Shown piece after piece: positions 56,826-64,000 of a stretch of 64,000 bases of DNA. The notes under the pieces are model-generated. The model worked only from the letters and a program-made list of their open reading frames with translations. It did not search any database and was not told the origin of the DNA. The stretch spans positions 85,644 through 149,643 of the forward strand of contig NZ_SCOT01000006.1 in NCBI RefSeq assembly GCF_005502465.1, given 5' to 3'. The translations under genes were made by a program, and so were the position numbers. The first letter of the stretch is position 1. Each line of letters starts with the position of its first letter. This DNA comes from Sphingopyxis sp. L1A2A (GTDB lineage Bacteria > Pseudomonadota > Alphaproteobacteria > Sphingomonadales > Sphingomonadaceae).

Positions 56826-57785
56826 ATGGACACCCGCCACCTCGTCGACCGCGAGATCGCGCCCATCATTGACCTGTTCCCTCGGGTCAATCTCGACGCC
56901 GCGCCGATCGCCCAGATTCGGGCGAAGGCGGCGGAGACCTATGCCATCCTGCCACCGCCGGTCATCGCGCCCGAAAAGCTGGTCGTACCGTCGATCCATG
57001 GCGGCCCCGACGTGCCGGTGTTCCTTTACCGCCCGGCCGCAACCCATCCGGGGGGCGGCGCCATCCTGCACATCCATGGCGGCGGCATGGTTATGGGATC
57101 GGCTGAACAGCTGCAAGCCGGACCCGCGGCGCTGGCCGCTGCGGCAGGGGTGCCGGTCGCGTCGGTCGAATATCGCCTCGCGCCCGAAAACCCGTTTCCC
57201 GCGCCGCAGCAAGATTGCCATTCGGCGCTGGCATGGCTCGCCGGGCAAGCCGATGCGCTCGGCTTCGACGCCGACCGGATCATCGTCGCGGGCGAAAGCG
57301 CGGGCGGCGGCCTTGCCGCGGCGCTCGCGATCATGGCGCGCGATCTCGGTGGCCCGGCGATCGCGGGCCAGCTTTTGACCTATCCGATGCTCGATCATCG
57401 CACCGGCGGCGATGCCTGTCCGTACGACAATCCCACGACCGGCGAATTCATCTGGACGCGCGCGAGCAACCGCTTCGGCTGGCGCGCGCTACAAGGCGAT
57501 TACCGGGCCGACGATGCCCGGCGCGGCTGGTTTTCGCCGAGTTTGGCCGAGGATCTGACCTGCCTGCCCCCCGCCTATATCGCGACCGGCAGCCTCGACC
57601 TCTTCTTCGACGAGAATCTCGACTATGCGCGCCGGCTGGTTGCCGCGGGGGTGTCCGTGGACCTGCACAGCTATGCCGGCGCGATTCATGCGTTCAACGC
57701 GATCCCGGACGCCGCGCTGTCGCAGCGGTTCAACGGCGGATTGCTGGCCGCTGCGGCCGCCATGACAGCGCCGACCGGGGGTTGA
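56826..57785 (+). CDS. Alpha/beta hydrolase, hormone-sensitive-lipase family
   Basis: A 319-residue esterase of family IV. The oxyanion motif HGGG is near 84-87, the nucleophile serine is in GESAGG (near 157-162), the acid is in the GSLDLFFDEN region and the histidine in GAIHAFN. No signal peptide. I prefer the ATG at 56826, with GGGAGAG 8 bases upstream, over a GTG at 56784 that overlaps the pheT stop. Substrate unknown. Confidence 0.9.
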   Translation: MDTRHLVDREIAPIIDLFPRVNLDAAPIAQIRAKAAETYAILPPPVIAPEKLVVPSIHGGPDVPVFLYRPAATHPGGGAILHIHGGGMVMGSAEQLQAGPAALAAAAGVPVASVEYRLAPENPFPAPQQDCHSALAWLAGQADALGFDADRIIVAGESAGGGLAAALAIMARDLGGPAIAGQLLTYPMLDHRTGGDACPYDNPTTGEFIWTRASNRFGWRALQGDYRADDARRGWFSPSLAEDLTCLPPAYIATGSLDLFFDENLDYARRLVAAGVSVDLHSYAGAIHAFNAIPDAALSQRFNGGLLAAAAAMTAPTGG

Positions 57786-57854
57786 GAGCGCCCGCCGTGC
57801 GGCGGGTTGCGGACGTTGATCCTCCCCGTGGTGAAGCCATGGGATATTTCGCTC

Positions 57855-57931
57855 TTCGTCACCGCGGACTTGATCCGGGGTCCATGCGGCGGCCGTAGCG
57901 ACGGATCCCGGATCAAGTCCGGGATGACGAT
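57855..57931. repeat. Paired REP element
   Basis: TTCGTCACCGCGGACTTGAT (57855-57874) faces ATCAAGTCCGGGATGACGAT (57912-57931). A GGTTGCGGACGTT leader (57805) and a TTCCCCACCC tail (57940) again flank it. It lies between the esterase gene and ogt. Confidence 0.85.
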
Positions 57932-58023
57932 AGTGGCAGTTCCCCACCCGCCCATTCATTCCCGGCCCCTATGGCTTCAGCACCATCCGACCCTATATCG
58001 CGCGCAAGGACGGAGAAACGGGC

Positions 58024-58575
58024 ATGACCGGACAATGCCAGTATCAGCTTTTCGAAACCGCGGCCGGGGTCGCAGCGATCGGCTGGACCGCCGCAGGCGT
58101 CACCGCGCTGCGGCTGCCCGCGCCGACCGCTTCCGAAACCGCGCGGTCGATGCTGCACCGGCTGCCTGATGCGGTCCGTGCCGAGCCATCGGCCGGGATT
58201 GCGGCGATCATAGGTGCGGCGATCCGATATTTTGCCGGCGAACGCACCGAATTTTTTGCCGTGACGGTCGATCCCGGCGACCAGCCGCCCTTTTTCGCAC
58301 GCGTCTATGACCATGTGCGAACGCTCGGCTGGGGCGAAACGACAACCTATGGTGCGGTGGCGCGCGCGCTGGATGTTGGCCCCGAACATGCCCGCGCGGT
58401 TGGGCAGGCAATGGCGACAAATCCGGTGCCGCTGATCATCCCCTGTCACCGCGTCCTCGCGGCAGGCGGGGCGATCGGCGGTTTTTCGGCGCCGGGCGGT
58501 CCGTTGTCGAAGGCGCGCATGCTCGAACTCGAAGGCGTGCCCATGGCGCCAGTCCAGCAGGGGTTCGACTTCTAG
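58024..58575 (+). CDS. ogt: Methylated-DNA--protein cysteine methyltransferase
   Basis: A 183-residue suicide repair protein that takes the methyl group from O6-methylguanine. The acceptor Cys141 is in IPCHRV; the DNA-binding HTH region (GETTTYGAVARAL) and the C-terminal GGFSAPGG loop are present. The N-terminal domain is the short Ogt type without Ada zinc cysteines. Its stop codon overlaps that of convergent glnD by 4 bases. Confidence 0.95.
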   Translation: MTGQCQYQLFETAAGVAAIGWTAAGVTALRLPAPTASETARSMLHRLPDAVRAEPSAGIAAIIGAAIRYFAGERTEFFAVTVDPGDQPPFFARVYDHVRTLGWGETTTYGAVARALDVGPEHARAVGQAMATNPVPLIIPCHRVLAAGGAIGGFSAPGGPLSKARMLELEGVPMAPVQQGFDF

Positions 58576-61331
58576 GCCGCCACCGCGTCCTCGCTCTGGC
58601 TCGTCGCGGCTTCCAGCAGGCGTTTTTCCAGCGATTTCACCCGCGCCGCGCTGTCGATCTTGTCGCCGATCAGGTCGGTGACATAGAACGTATCGACCGC
58701 GCGTTCGCCATAGGTGGCGACGTGGGCGCTGTGGACGGTCACCTTCGACTGGAACAGCGCATAGGCGAGCTGGTTGAGCAGCGCGGGGCGGTCCTGCGCG
58801 TTGACCTCGATCACCGTGAAGCGGTTTGACGCCTTGTTGTCGACAAAGACATTGGGGGCGATGCGGAAGGCTTCGGCGCGGGTGCGCGGGAGGGCGCGGG
58901 CTTCGAGTTTGGGGAGCAGTTTCTGGCGGTTGGCGAGCGCATCCTCGATCGCGCGGGTCAGCCGGCCGATCTGTCCGGGTTCGTCAAACGGGCGACCGAT
59001 CGGATCCTGGACGAGAAAATTGTCGAGCGCGAGGCCGTCGCGGGTGGTGTGGATGCGCGCGTCGATGATGTTGCCGCCCGCCAGGTGAATGCCCCCCGCA
59101 ATGCGATAGAACAGCCCCGGATGGTCGGCGGCGAGCACCATCACCAGGGTCGCGCCGCGATCGTCGTCGGGGACCGCGGCGATGTGCAGCGGCGCGTCGC
59201 CGGCTTGCCGGATGTGGACCAGATTGGCGGCGATGACCTCGACCGGTTCGGCGATCCAATAGCTTTCGGGAAGCTGTCTCGCGACCTTGTCGAACGTCTT
59301 GCGATCGAAGCCGAATTGCGCCGCGACCGCGTCCTTCTTGCTCGCGATCCGCTGTTCGCGGCCGCGCTGTTTGTGGCCGAGCCGCAGCACTTCTTCGGCG
59401 GCATCGTAGAGTTCGGTGAGCAACTGCCGTTTCCAGCTGTTCCACACCCCCGGCCCGACGGCGCGAATATCGACGACGGTGAGGACGAGGAGCAGGCGCA
59501 GCCGTTCGGGGCTTTGCACCTGTCCCGCGAAATCGAGGATCGTCTTGAAATCGGCGAGGTCGCGTTTGAACGCGGTCGCCGACATCAGCAGATGATAGCG
59601 CACGAGCCACGAGACGGTCTCGGTCTCGGCGTCGCTGAGTCCCAGCCGCGGGCAGACGCGCAGCGCCAGTTCGGCGCCGAGTACGCTATGATCGCCGCCG
59701 CGCCCCTTGGCGATGTCGTGAAGCAGCACCGCGCAATAGACGACACGGCGCGAATGGATCTGGTCCATGATCGCGGTCGACAGCGGGTGATCGTCCTTGA
59801 GCCGCCCCTGTTCGATGTCGGACAGCAGCCCGATCGCGCGGATCGTGTGCTCGTCGACGGTGTAGTGATGATACATGTCGAACTGCATCTGCGCGACGAC
59901 GCGGCCGAAATCAGGAACGAAGCGGCCGAACACCCCCGCCTCGTTCATCCAGCGCAGCACCGTTTCGGGATCGCGTGGGGACGTCAGCACGTCGAGGAAC
60001 AGCGCATTGGCGCGCGCGTTGCGGCGCACCCCCTGCGTCTCGATCAGCTTCGCCTCGTGTCGCGCCTGCCGCATCGCCTGTGGATGGATTTCGAGGCCGT
60101 GTTTGTCGGCGAGCGCGAAGATTTCGATCAGGCGCACCGGGTCCGCCTGAAAAAAATCGTCGCCGGGCAGCGCGAGGCGGCCGCGGTCGAGGACAAAGCC
60201 ATTGAGCTTGCCGGGGCGCCGCCGGATCGTCGGCAGGAAGCGCCGGCCGCGCGCCGCCATCTGGTCGTCGAGATGCGCGAGGAAGGTGCCGGTGACGTCG
60301 CCGACGCTTTTGGCGTGGAGGAAGTAGAGCTGCATGAAACGCTCGACCGCGCTTTTGCCCGGGCGGTCGGCAAATTGCATCCGCGCCGCGATCTCGCGCT
60401 GAAAATCAAAGGTCAGCCGGTCCTCGGCGCGCCCCGACAGCGTGTGGAGATGGCAGCGGACGGCGAGCAGGAAATTTTCGGCGCGTTCAAACTGCCTGAG
60501 CTCGCGCGCGCTGAGCAATCCGGCATCGACCAGCTCGGGAACGGTGCGGACGCGGTGGATGAACTTGCCGATCCAGAACAGGGTGTGGAGATCGCGGAGC
60601 CCGCCCTTGCCCTCCTTCACATTGGGTTCGACGACATAGCGCGAATCGCCCATGCGCTTGTGGCGCTCGTCGCGCTCGGCGAGCTTTTCGGCGACAAACG
60701 CCCGCGCATTGCCGGCGACAACCTCGGCATCGAAGCGCGCCGACGCCTGATCATAGAGCGCGCGGTCGCCCCAGATGAAGCGGCCTTCGAGGAGCGCGGT
60801 ACGGATCGTCAGGTCATCCTTGGCGGCGCGCACCATCTCGTCGAGCGAGCGCGAGGAGTGGCCGACCTTCAGCCCCAGATCCCACAGCGTATAAAGCTGC
60901 GCCTCGATCACCTGTTCGGTCCAGCTGGTCTGCTTGAACGGGGTGAGGAAGCCGATGTCGATGTCGCTGTGCGGCGCCATTTCGCCGCGGCCATAGCCGC
61001 CGACCGCGATCAGCGTGAGGCGCTCGCCCGCCGAGCGGTTCGCCGAGGGATAGAGATGATCGACGGTGAAGTCGTGGCTGAGCCGGACGATCTGGTCGAT
61101 CAGGAAGGCGGTAGCGCTCGCCGCGACGCGCCCCGCCGACGGACGGGCGCGCAGGCGGCGGTCGATCTCCGCCCGCGCGTCGTCGAGCGCGGTCTTGAGC
61201 AGCGCGACCATCGCGCGGCGGCGCGCCGCGCTGTCGGGGGTAGTCGCCGCAATCTCGTCGAGCCGGTCGGCCAGCGCGCGGCGATCGATGATCGCGCGGC
61301 GCTGGTCAAGATTGTCGAACAGGTCGCTCAT
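58572..61331 (-). CDS. glnD: Bifunctional uridylyltransferase / uridylyl-removing enzyme
   Basis: A 919-residue nitrogen sensor that uridylylates PII when glutamine is low and removes UMP when it is high. The nucleotidyltransferase has GGYGRGE (111-117) and SDID; the HD hydrolase has LLHDIAKGRGGDH; two ACT domains follow at the C-terminus (about 700-780 and 820-900). The ATG at 61331 overlaps the mutS stop by ATGA, so the two are coupled. Longer upstream frame is antisense or intragenic to mutS. Confidence 0.96.
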   Translation of the reverse strand: MSDLFDNLDQRRAIIDRRALADRLDEIAATTPDSAARRRAMVALLKTALDDARAEIDRRLRARPSAGRVAASATAFLIDQIVRLSHDFTVDHLYPSANRSAGERLTLIAVGGYGRGEMAPHSDIDIGFLTPFKQTSWTEQVIEAQLYTLWDLGLKVGHSSRSLDEMVRAAKDDLTIRTALLEGRFIWGDRALYDQASARFDAEVVAGNARAFVAEKLAERDERHKRMGDSRYVVEPNVKEGKGGLRDLHTLFWIGKFIHRVRTVPELVDAGLLSARELRQFERAENFLLAVRCHLHTLSGRAEDRLTFDFQREIAARMQFADRPGKSAVERFMQLYFLHAKSVGDVTGTFLAHLDDQMAARGRRFLPTIRRRPGKLNGFVLDRGRLALPGDDFFQADPVRLIEIFALADKHGLEIHPQAMRQARHEAKLIETQGVRRNARANALFLDVLTSPRDPETVLRWMNEAGVFGRFVPDFGRVVAQMQFDMYHHYTVDEHTIRAIGLLSDIEQGRLKDDHPLSTAIMDQIHSRRVVYCAVLLHDIAKGRGGDHSVLGAELALRVCPRLGLSDAETETVSWLVRYHLLMSATAFKRDLADFKTILDFAGQVQSPERLRLLLVLTVVDIRAVGPGVWNSWKRQLLTELYDAAEEVLRLGHKQRGREQRIASKKDAVAAQFGFDRKTFDKVARQLPESYWIAEPVEVIAANLVHIRQAGDAPLHIAAVPDDDRGATLVMVLAADHPGLFYRIAGGIHLAGGNIIDARIHTTRDGLALDNFLVQDPIGRPFDEPGQIGRLTRAIEDALANRQKLLPKLEARALPRTRAEAFRIAPNVFVDNKASNRFTVIEVNAQDRPALLNQLAYALFQSKVTVHSAHVATYGERAVDTFYVTDLIGDKIDSAARVKSLEKRLLEAATSQSEDAVAA

Positions 61332-63958
61332 GCCTCGTCCGCCAGCAGCCGCTTGAGCGCATAGAGCGCGTCGAGCGCCTCGCGCGGGGCGAGCGCGTCG
61401 GGGTCGATCTGGCCCAGCGCGTCGCGGAGCGCATCCTTCGCCGCCACCGGCGCGGCGGCGAGGGTCGCGGCGAACAGCGGCAGGTCGTCGAGCCCCGCGG
61501 CGAGGCCGCCGGTCGCCTGGCGCCCCGCTTCGAGCTTTGCCAGCACCGCCTCGGCGCGCTTGACGACGCCCGCGGGGACGCCGGCAAGGCGCGCGACGGC
61601 GAGGCCGTAGCTGCGGTCGGCGGGGCCCTTGGCAAGTTCGTGGAGCAGAACCAGATCGCCCTGCCATTCGCGGGCGCGGACATGGTGGAGCGACAGCGCA
61701 TCGAGCGTTTCGGCGAGGCGGGTGAGCTCGTGATAATGGGTCGCGAACAGGCAGCGGCAGCGGTTGACCTCATGCACCGCCTCGACCACCGACCAGGCGA
61801 GCGCGAGCCCGTCATAGGTCGAGGTGCCGCGCCCGACCTCGTCGAGGATGACGAAACTTTGCGGGGTCGCTTGCGCGAGGATCGCGGCGGTTTCGACCAT
61901 TTCGACCATGAAGGTCGAACGCCCGCGCGCCAGATTGTCGCTGGCGCCGACGCGGCTGAACAATTTGTCGACGAGGCCAAGCCGCGCCGAGGCGGCGGGG
62001 ACGAAGCCGCCCGCCTGCGCGAGCACGATAATCAGCGCATTCTGGCGCAGGAAGGTCGATTTGCCGCCCATGTTGGGGCCAGTGACAAGCCACAGCCGGT
62101 CGCTTTCCGACAGCGACAGATCATTGGGGACGAAACGCTCGCCCGCTTTCGCGAGCGCCGCCTCGACCACAGGGTGGCGCCCGCCGACGACATCGAGGCA
62201 CGGCGTGTCGGCAAGGTCGGGGCGGCACCAATTGTGGCTCATCGCGTGGTCGGCGAGCGCCGCGGCGACGTCGATCCGTGCGAGCACGTCGCAGCTCGCG
62301 GCGATGTGCTCGCGGCGTGCCACCGCCAATTCGGTGAGCGATTCGAGATGCGCGGCTTCGGCGGCGACGGCGTGGACGCCCGCCTGCGTGACGCGGCTTG
62401 CAGCTTCGTGGAGGTCGGCGGAATTGAAACGCACGACGCCTGCGAGCGTCTGGCGGTGGGTGAAACCCGATTCGGGGAGCATCAGCGCGTCGGCGTGCTT
62501 CGCGGGCACCTCGACATGATAGCCGAGGACGCCATTGTGGCGGATCTTGAGCGAGGCGATGCCGGTGCGGTCGCGATACCCCGCCTCGAGCAGGGCGATC
62601 GCCTTGCGTCCGTCGCGCGCGGTTTCGCGCAAGGCGTCGAGCGCGTGGTCGTAGCCTTCGGCGATGTAACCGCCTTGCGCCGCATCGACCGGCGGGGTTT
62701 CGATCAAGGCACGCGACAGTTCGTCGACCAGCGCGCCATGGCCGTCGAGCGCGGGGAGCAGGCACGCGAGCAGGGGCGGCAGATCGGGGCGCCGCGCGAG
62801 GCGTTCGCGGAGCAGCCGCGCGCCGCCGAGCGCGTCGCGCAGCTGCGCGAGATCGCGCGGCCCGCCGCGCCCGGCGACGAGGCGGCCGAGCGCGCGTCCG
62901 GCGTCGGGCAGCGCGCGCAGCGCGGCGCGCAGCTCGCCGCGCCACAGCGCATCGCGCGCGAGGCCATCGACGAGGTCGAGCCGGTCGAGGATCGCGGGCT
63001 TGTCGGTCAGCGGGCTGGCGAGATCGTCGGCGAGCAGCCGCGCGCCCGCGGCGGTGACGGTGCGGTCGATGGTACCGAGCAGGCTGCCGTCGCGCGTCCC
63101 CGTCATCGTACGGACGAGTTCGAGGCTTTCGCGCGTCGCGGCGTCGATCGCCATGCGGCCCGACGCGAGATGGCGCACCGGCGGCTGGAGGAAGATCGGC
63201 TGGCCGGTACCGACATGGTCGAGATAGGCGACGAGCGCGCCCATTGCCGCGATCTCGCCGCGCGAAAAGGCGCCAAAACCATCAAGCGTCTGGACGCCAA
63301 AGAAGGTTTCGAGCCGCTTTTGCGCCGCGGTGCTGGAAAACTCGGCGGCAGGACGGCGCACGACCTGGCGCGCCGACGAAATGGGCAGTTCGCCAGCCGC
63401 TTCGCCGACCAGCAACTCCGACGGCGCGAGCCGCGCCAGTTCGGCATCGGCCGCCTCGGGCCGCACCGCCACCACCTCGAACCGCCCGGTCGAAATATCG
63501 GCGGCCGCGATCGCCACCTCGCCCGCGCTCCCGACCTCGGCGAGCGCGGCGAGGCGGTTGGCGCTGCGCCCTTCGAGCAGGCTTTCCTCGGTCAGCGTCC
63601 CGGCGGTGACGAAACGCACGATGGCGCGCGCCACCAGCGCTTTCGACCCGCCGCGCGCCTTGGCCTCGGCGGGGGTTTCGACCTGTTCGGCAATCGCGAC
63701 ACGATGCCCGGCGCGGATCAGCCGCGCGAGATAGGATTCGGCGGCATGCACCGGCACCCCGCACATCGCCACCGGTTGCCCGTCATGTTCGCCGCGCGAG
63801 GTCAACGCGATGTCGAGGGTCGCCGCCGCGGCCTTGGCATCGTCGAAGAACAGTTCGAAGAAATCGCCCATGCGGTAGAACAGTAGACAGTCGCCCGCCT
63901 GCGCTTTCAGCGACCAATATTGCGCCATCATCGGCGTCGCGGCGGCGACCCTCGACAT
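61328..63958 (-). CDS. mutS: DNA mismatch repair protein MutS
   Basis: An 876-residue mismatch-recognition ATPase. The mismatch-binding FYRMGDFFE motif (Phe about 37, Glu about 35-40 region) is at the N-terminus, the Walker A is GPNMGGKST (near 620), then LDEVGRGTSTYDG and ATHYHEL. Nearly all domains are intact, and the C-terminal HTH region completes the protein. The start at 63958 is the family N-terminus (TPMMAQYWSLK soon after), so the gene is complete although the window ends 42 bases upstream. It is the first gene of the mutS-glnD pair. Confidence 0.96.
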   Translation of the reverse strand: MSRVAAATPMMAQYWSLKAQAGDCLLFYRMGDFFELFFDDAKAAAATLDIALTSRGEHDGQPVAMCGVPVHAAESYLARLIRAGHRVAIAEQVETPAEAKARGGSKALVARAIVRFVTAGTLTEESLLEGRSANRLAALAEVGSAGEVAIAAADISTGRFEVVAVRPEAADAELARLAPSELLVGEAAGELPISSARQVVRRPAAEFSSTAAQKRLETFFGVQTLDGFGAFSRGEIAAMGALVAYLDHVGTGQPIFLQPPVRHLASGRMAIDAATRESLELVRTMTGTRDGSLLGTIDRTVTAAGARLLADDLASPLTDKPAILDRLDLVDGLARDALWRGELRAALRALPDAGRALGRLVAGRGGPRDLAQLRDALGGARLLRERLARRPDLPPLLACLLPALDGHGALVDELSRALIETPPVDAAQGGYIAEGYDHALDALRETARDGRKAIALLEAGYRDRTGIASLKIRHNGVLGYHVEVPAKHADALMLPESGFTHRQTLAGVVRFNSADLHEAASRVTQAGVHAVAAEAAHLESLTELAVARREHIAASCDVLARIDVAAALADHAMSHNWCRPDLADTPCLDVVGGRHPVVEAALAKAGERFVPNDLSLSESDRLWLVTGPNMGGKSTFLRQNALIIVLAQAGGFVPAASARLGLVDKLFSRVGASDNLARGRSTFMVEMVETAAILAQATPQSFVILDEVGRGTSTYDGLALAWSVVEAVHEVNRCRCLFATHYHELTRLAETLDALSLHHVRAREWQGDLVLLHELAKGPADRSYGLAVARLAGVPAGVVKRAEAVLAKLEAGRQATGGLAAGLDDLPLFAATLAAAPVAAKDALRDALGQIDPDALAPREALDALYALKRLLADEA

Positions 63959-63981
63959 CGCGTTGACCTCGCGCGGCGAAC

Positions 63982-64000
63982 CTGACTCTTATACACATAT
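63982..64000. other. Tn5/Nextera adapter-like end sequence (probable artefact)
   Basis: CTGACTCTTATACACATAT matches the Tn5 mosaic-end adapter CTGTCTCTTATACACATCT at 17 of 19 positions. It sits exactly at the window end, next to GC-rich genomic DNA, and is AT-rich. This is best read as leftover sequencing adapter at a contig end. Confidence 0.8.

Noticed and set aside
1..64000. tRNA genes, CRISPR arrays, insertion sequences and prophage genes
   Set aside because: I scanned the intergenic stretches for GGTTCGAATCC-type T-arms, regularly spaced repeats and transposase or phage motifs in the frames and found none.

Overview
The window is an ordinary, gene-dense chromosomal segment of a high-GC alphaproteobacterium. 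MipZ, a DivK-type response regulator, MmcB, COQ9, DUF3576 next to leuS, DUF3572, a Fur-type box at feoAB and a TTAA-N7-TTGA (CtrA-like) site all point to that class. The type III PKS operon, the DUF4402 protein and the REP-like repeats fit Sphingomonadales, probably a Sphingopyxis-like organism; that rank is inferred from gene content only. I found no rRNA or tRNA gene, CRISPR array, transposase, prophage or plasmid function. The last 19 bases closely match the Tn5/Nextera adapter end, so the right edge is probably a contig end.

Layout. 0-3 kb: leuS (cut by the left edge) and a DUF3576 lipoprotein. 3-6.5 kb: an outer-membrane-like protein, a thiE-like protein, yggS, an HNH nuclease gene of lower GC, and a DUF4402 protein. 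6.5-9.4 kb: a tightly overlapping type III polyketide synthase / methyltransferase / FAD oxidoreductase operon. 9.5-14.8 kb: msrB, a class A penicillin-binding protein, a YgjP-YcgN-SCO gene train and an ankyrin protein. 14.8-17.2 kb: ribB (with an N-terminal HTH and a degenerate RibA-like domain), ribH and an unknown membrane protein. 17.3-25.4 kb: an old-yellow-enzyme reductase, a DMT transporter, coq9, feoAB, ssb, mmcB, ribE-ribD and an unknown membrane protein. 25.4-33 kb: a candidate sRNA, a thioesterase, two peptidases, a beta-lactamase-like hydrolase, a HAD protein and rpmJ. 33-44 kb: rpoN, lptB, phosphomannomutase, mipZ, panC, a Sel1 protein, an acyltransferase, RidA, a HAD protein, DUF3572, divK, a 50-residue protein divergent from an Lrp regulator, and rpmG. 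44-51.4 kb: tonB, gltX, small membrane proteins, nadE, prs, a hisN-type phosphatase, rpmI and rplT. 51.4-64 kb: a repeat-rich gap, an AraC regulator, pheS-pheT, an esterase, ogt, glnD and mutS.

How the genes work together. Riboflavin synthesis is split into ribB-ribH and ribD-ribE. The 56-base leader before ribB is too short for an FMN riboswitch but carries a palindrome, and the encoded enzyme begins with a predicted HTH, which makes self-regulation worth testing. The PKS trio resembles in gene order and type the srs phenolic-lipid operon of Streptomyces. mipZ, divK and the CtrA-like site belong to the alphaproteobacterial cell-cycle circuit. Two other patterns recur: 3'-overlapping convergent gene pairs, and a composite REP element with a conserved leader and tail.
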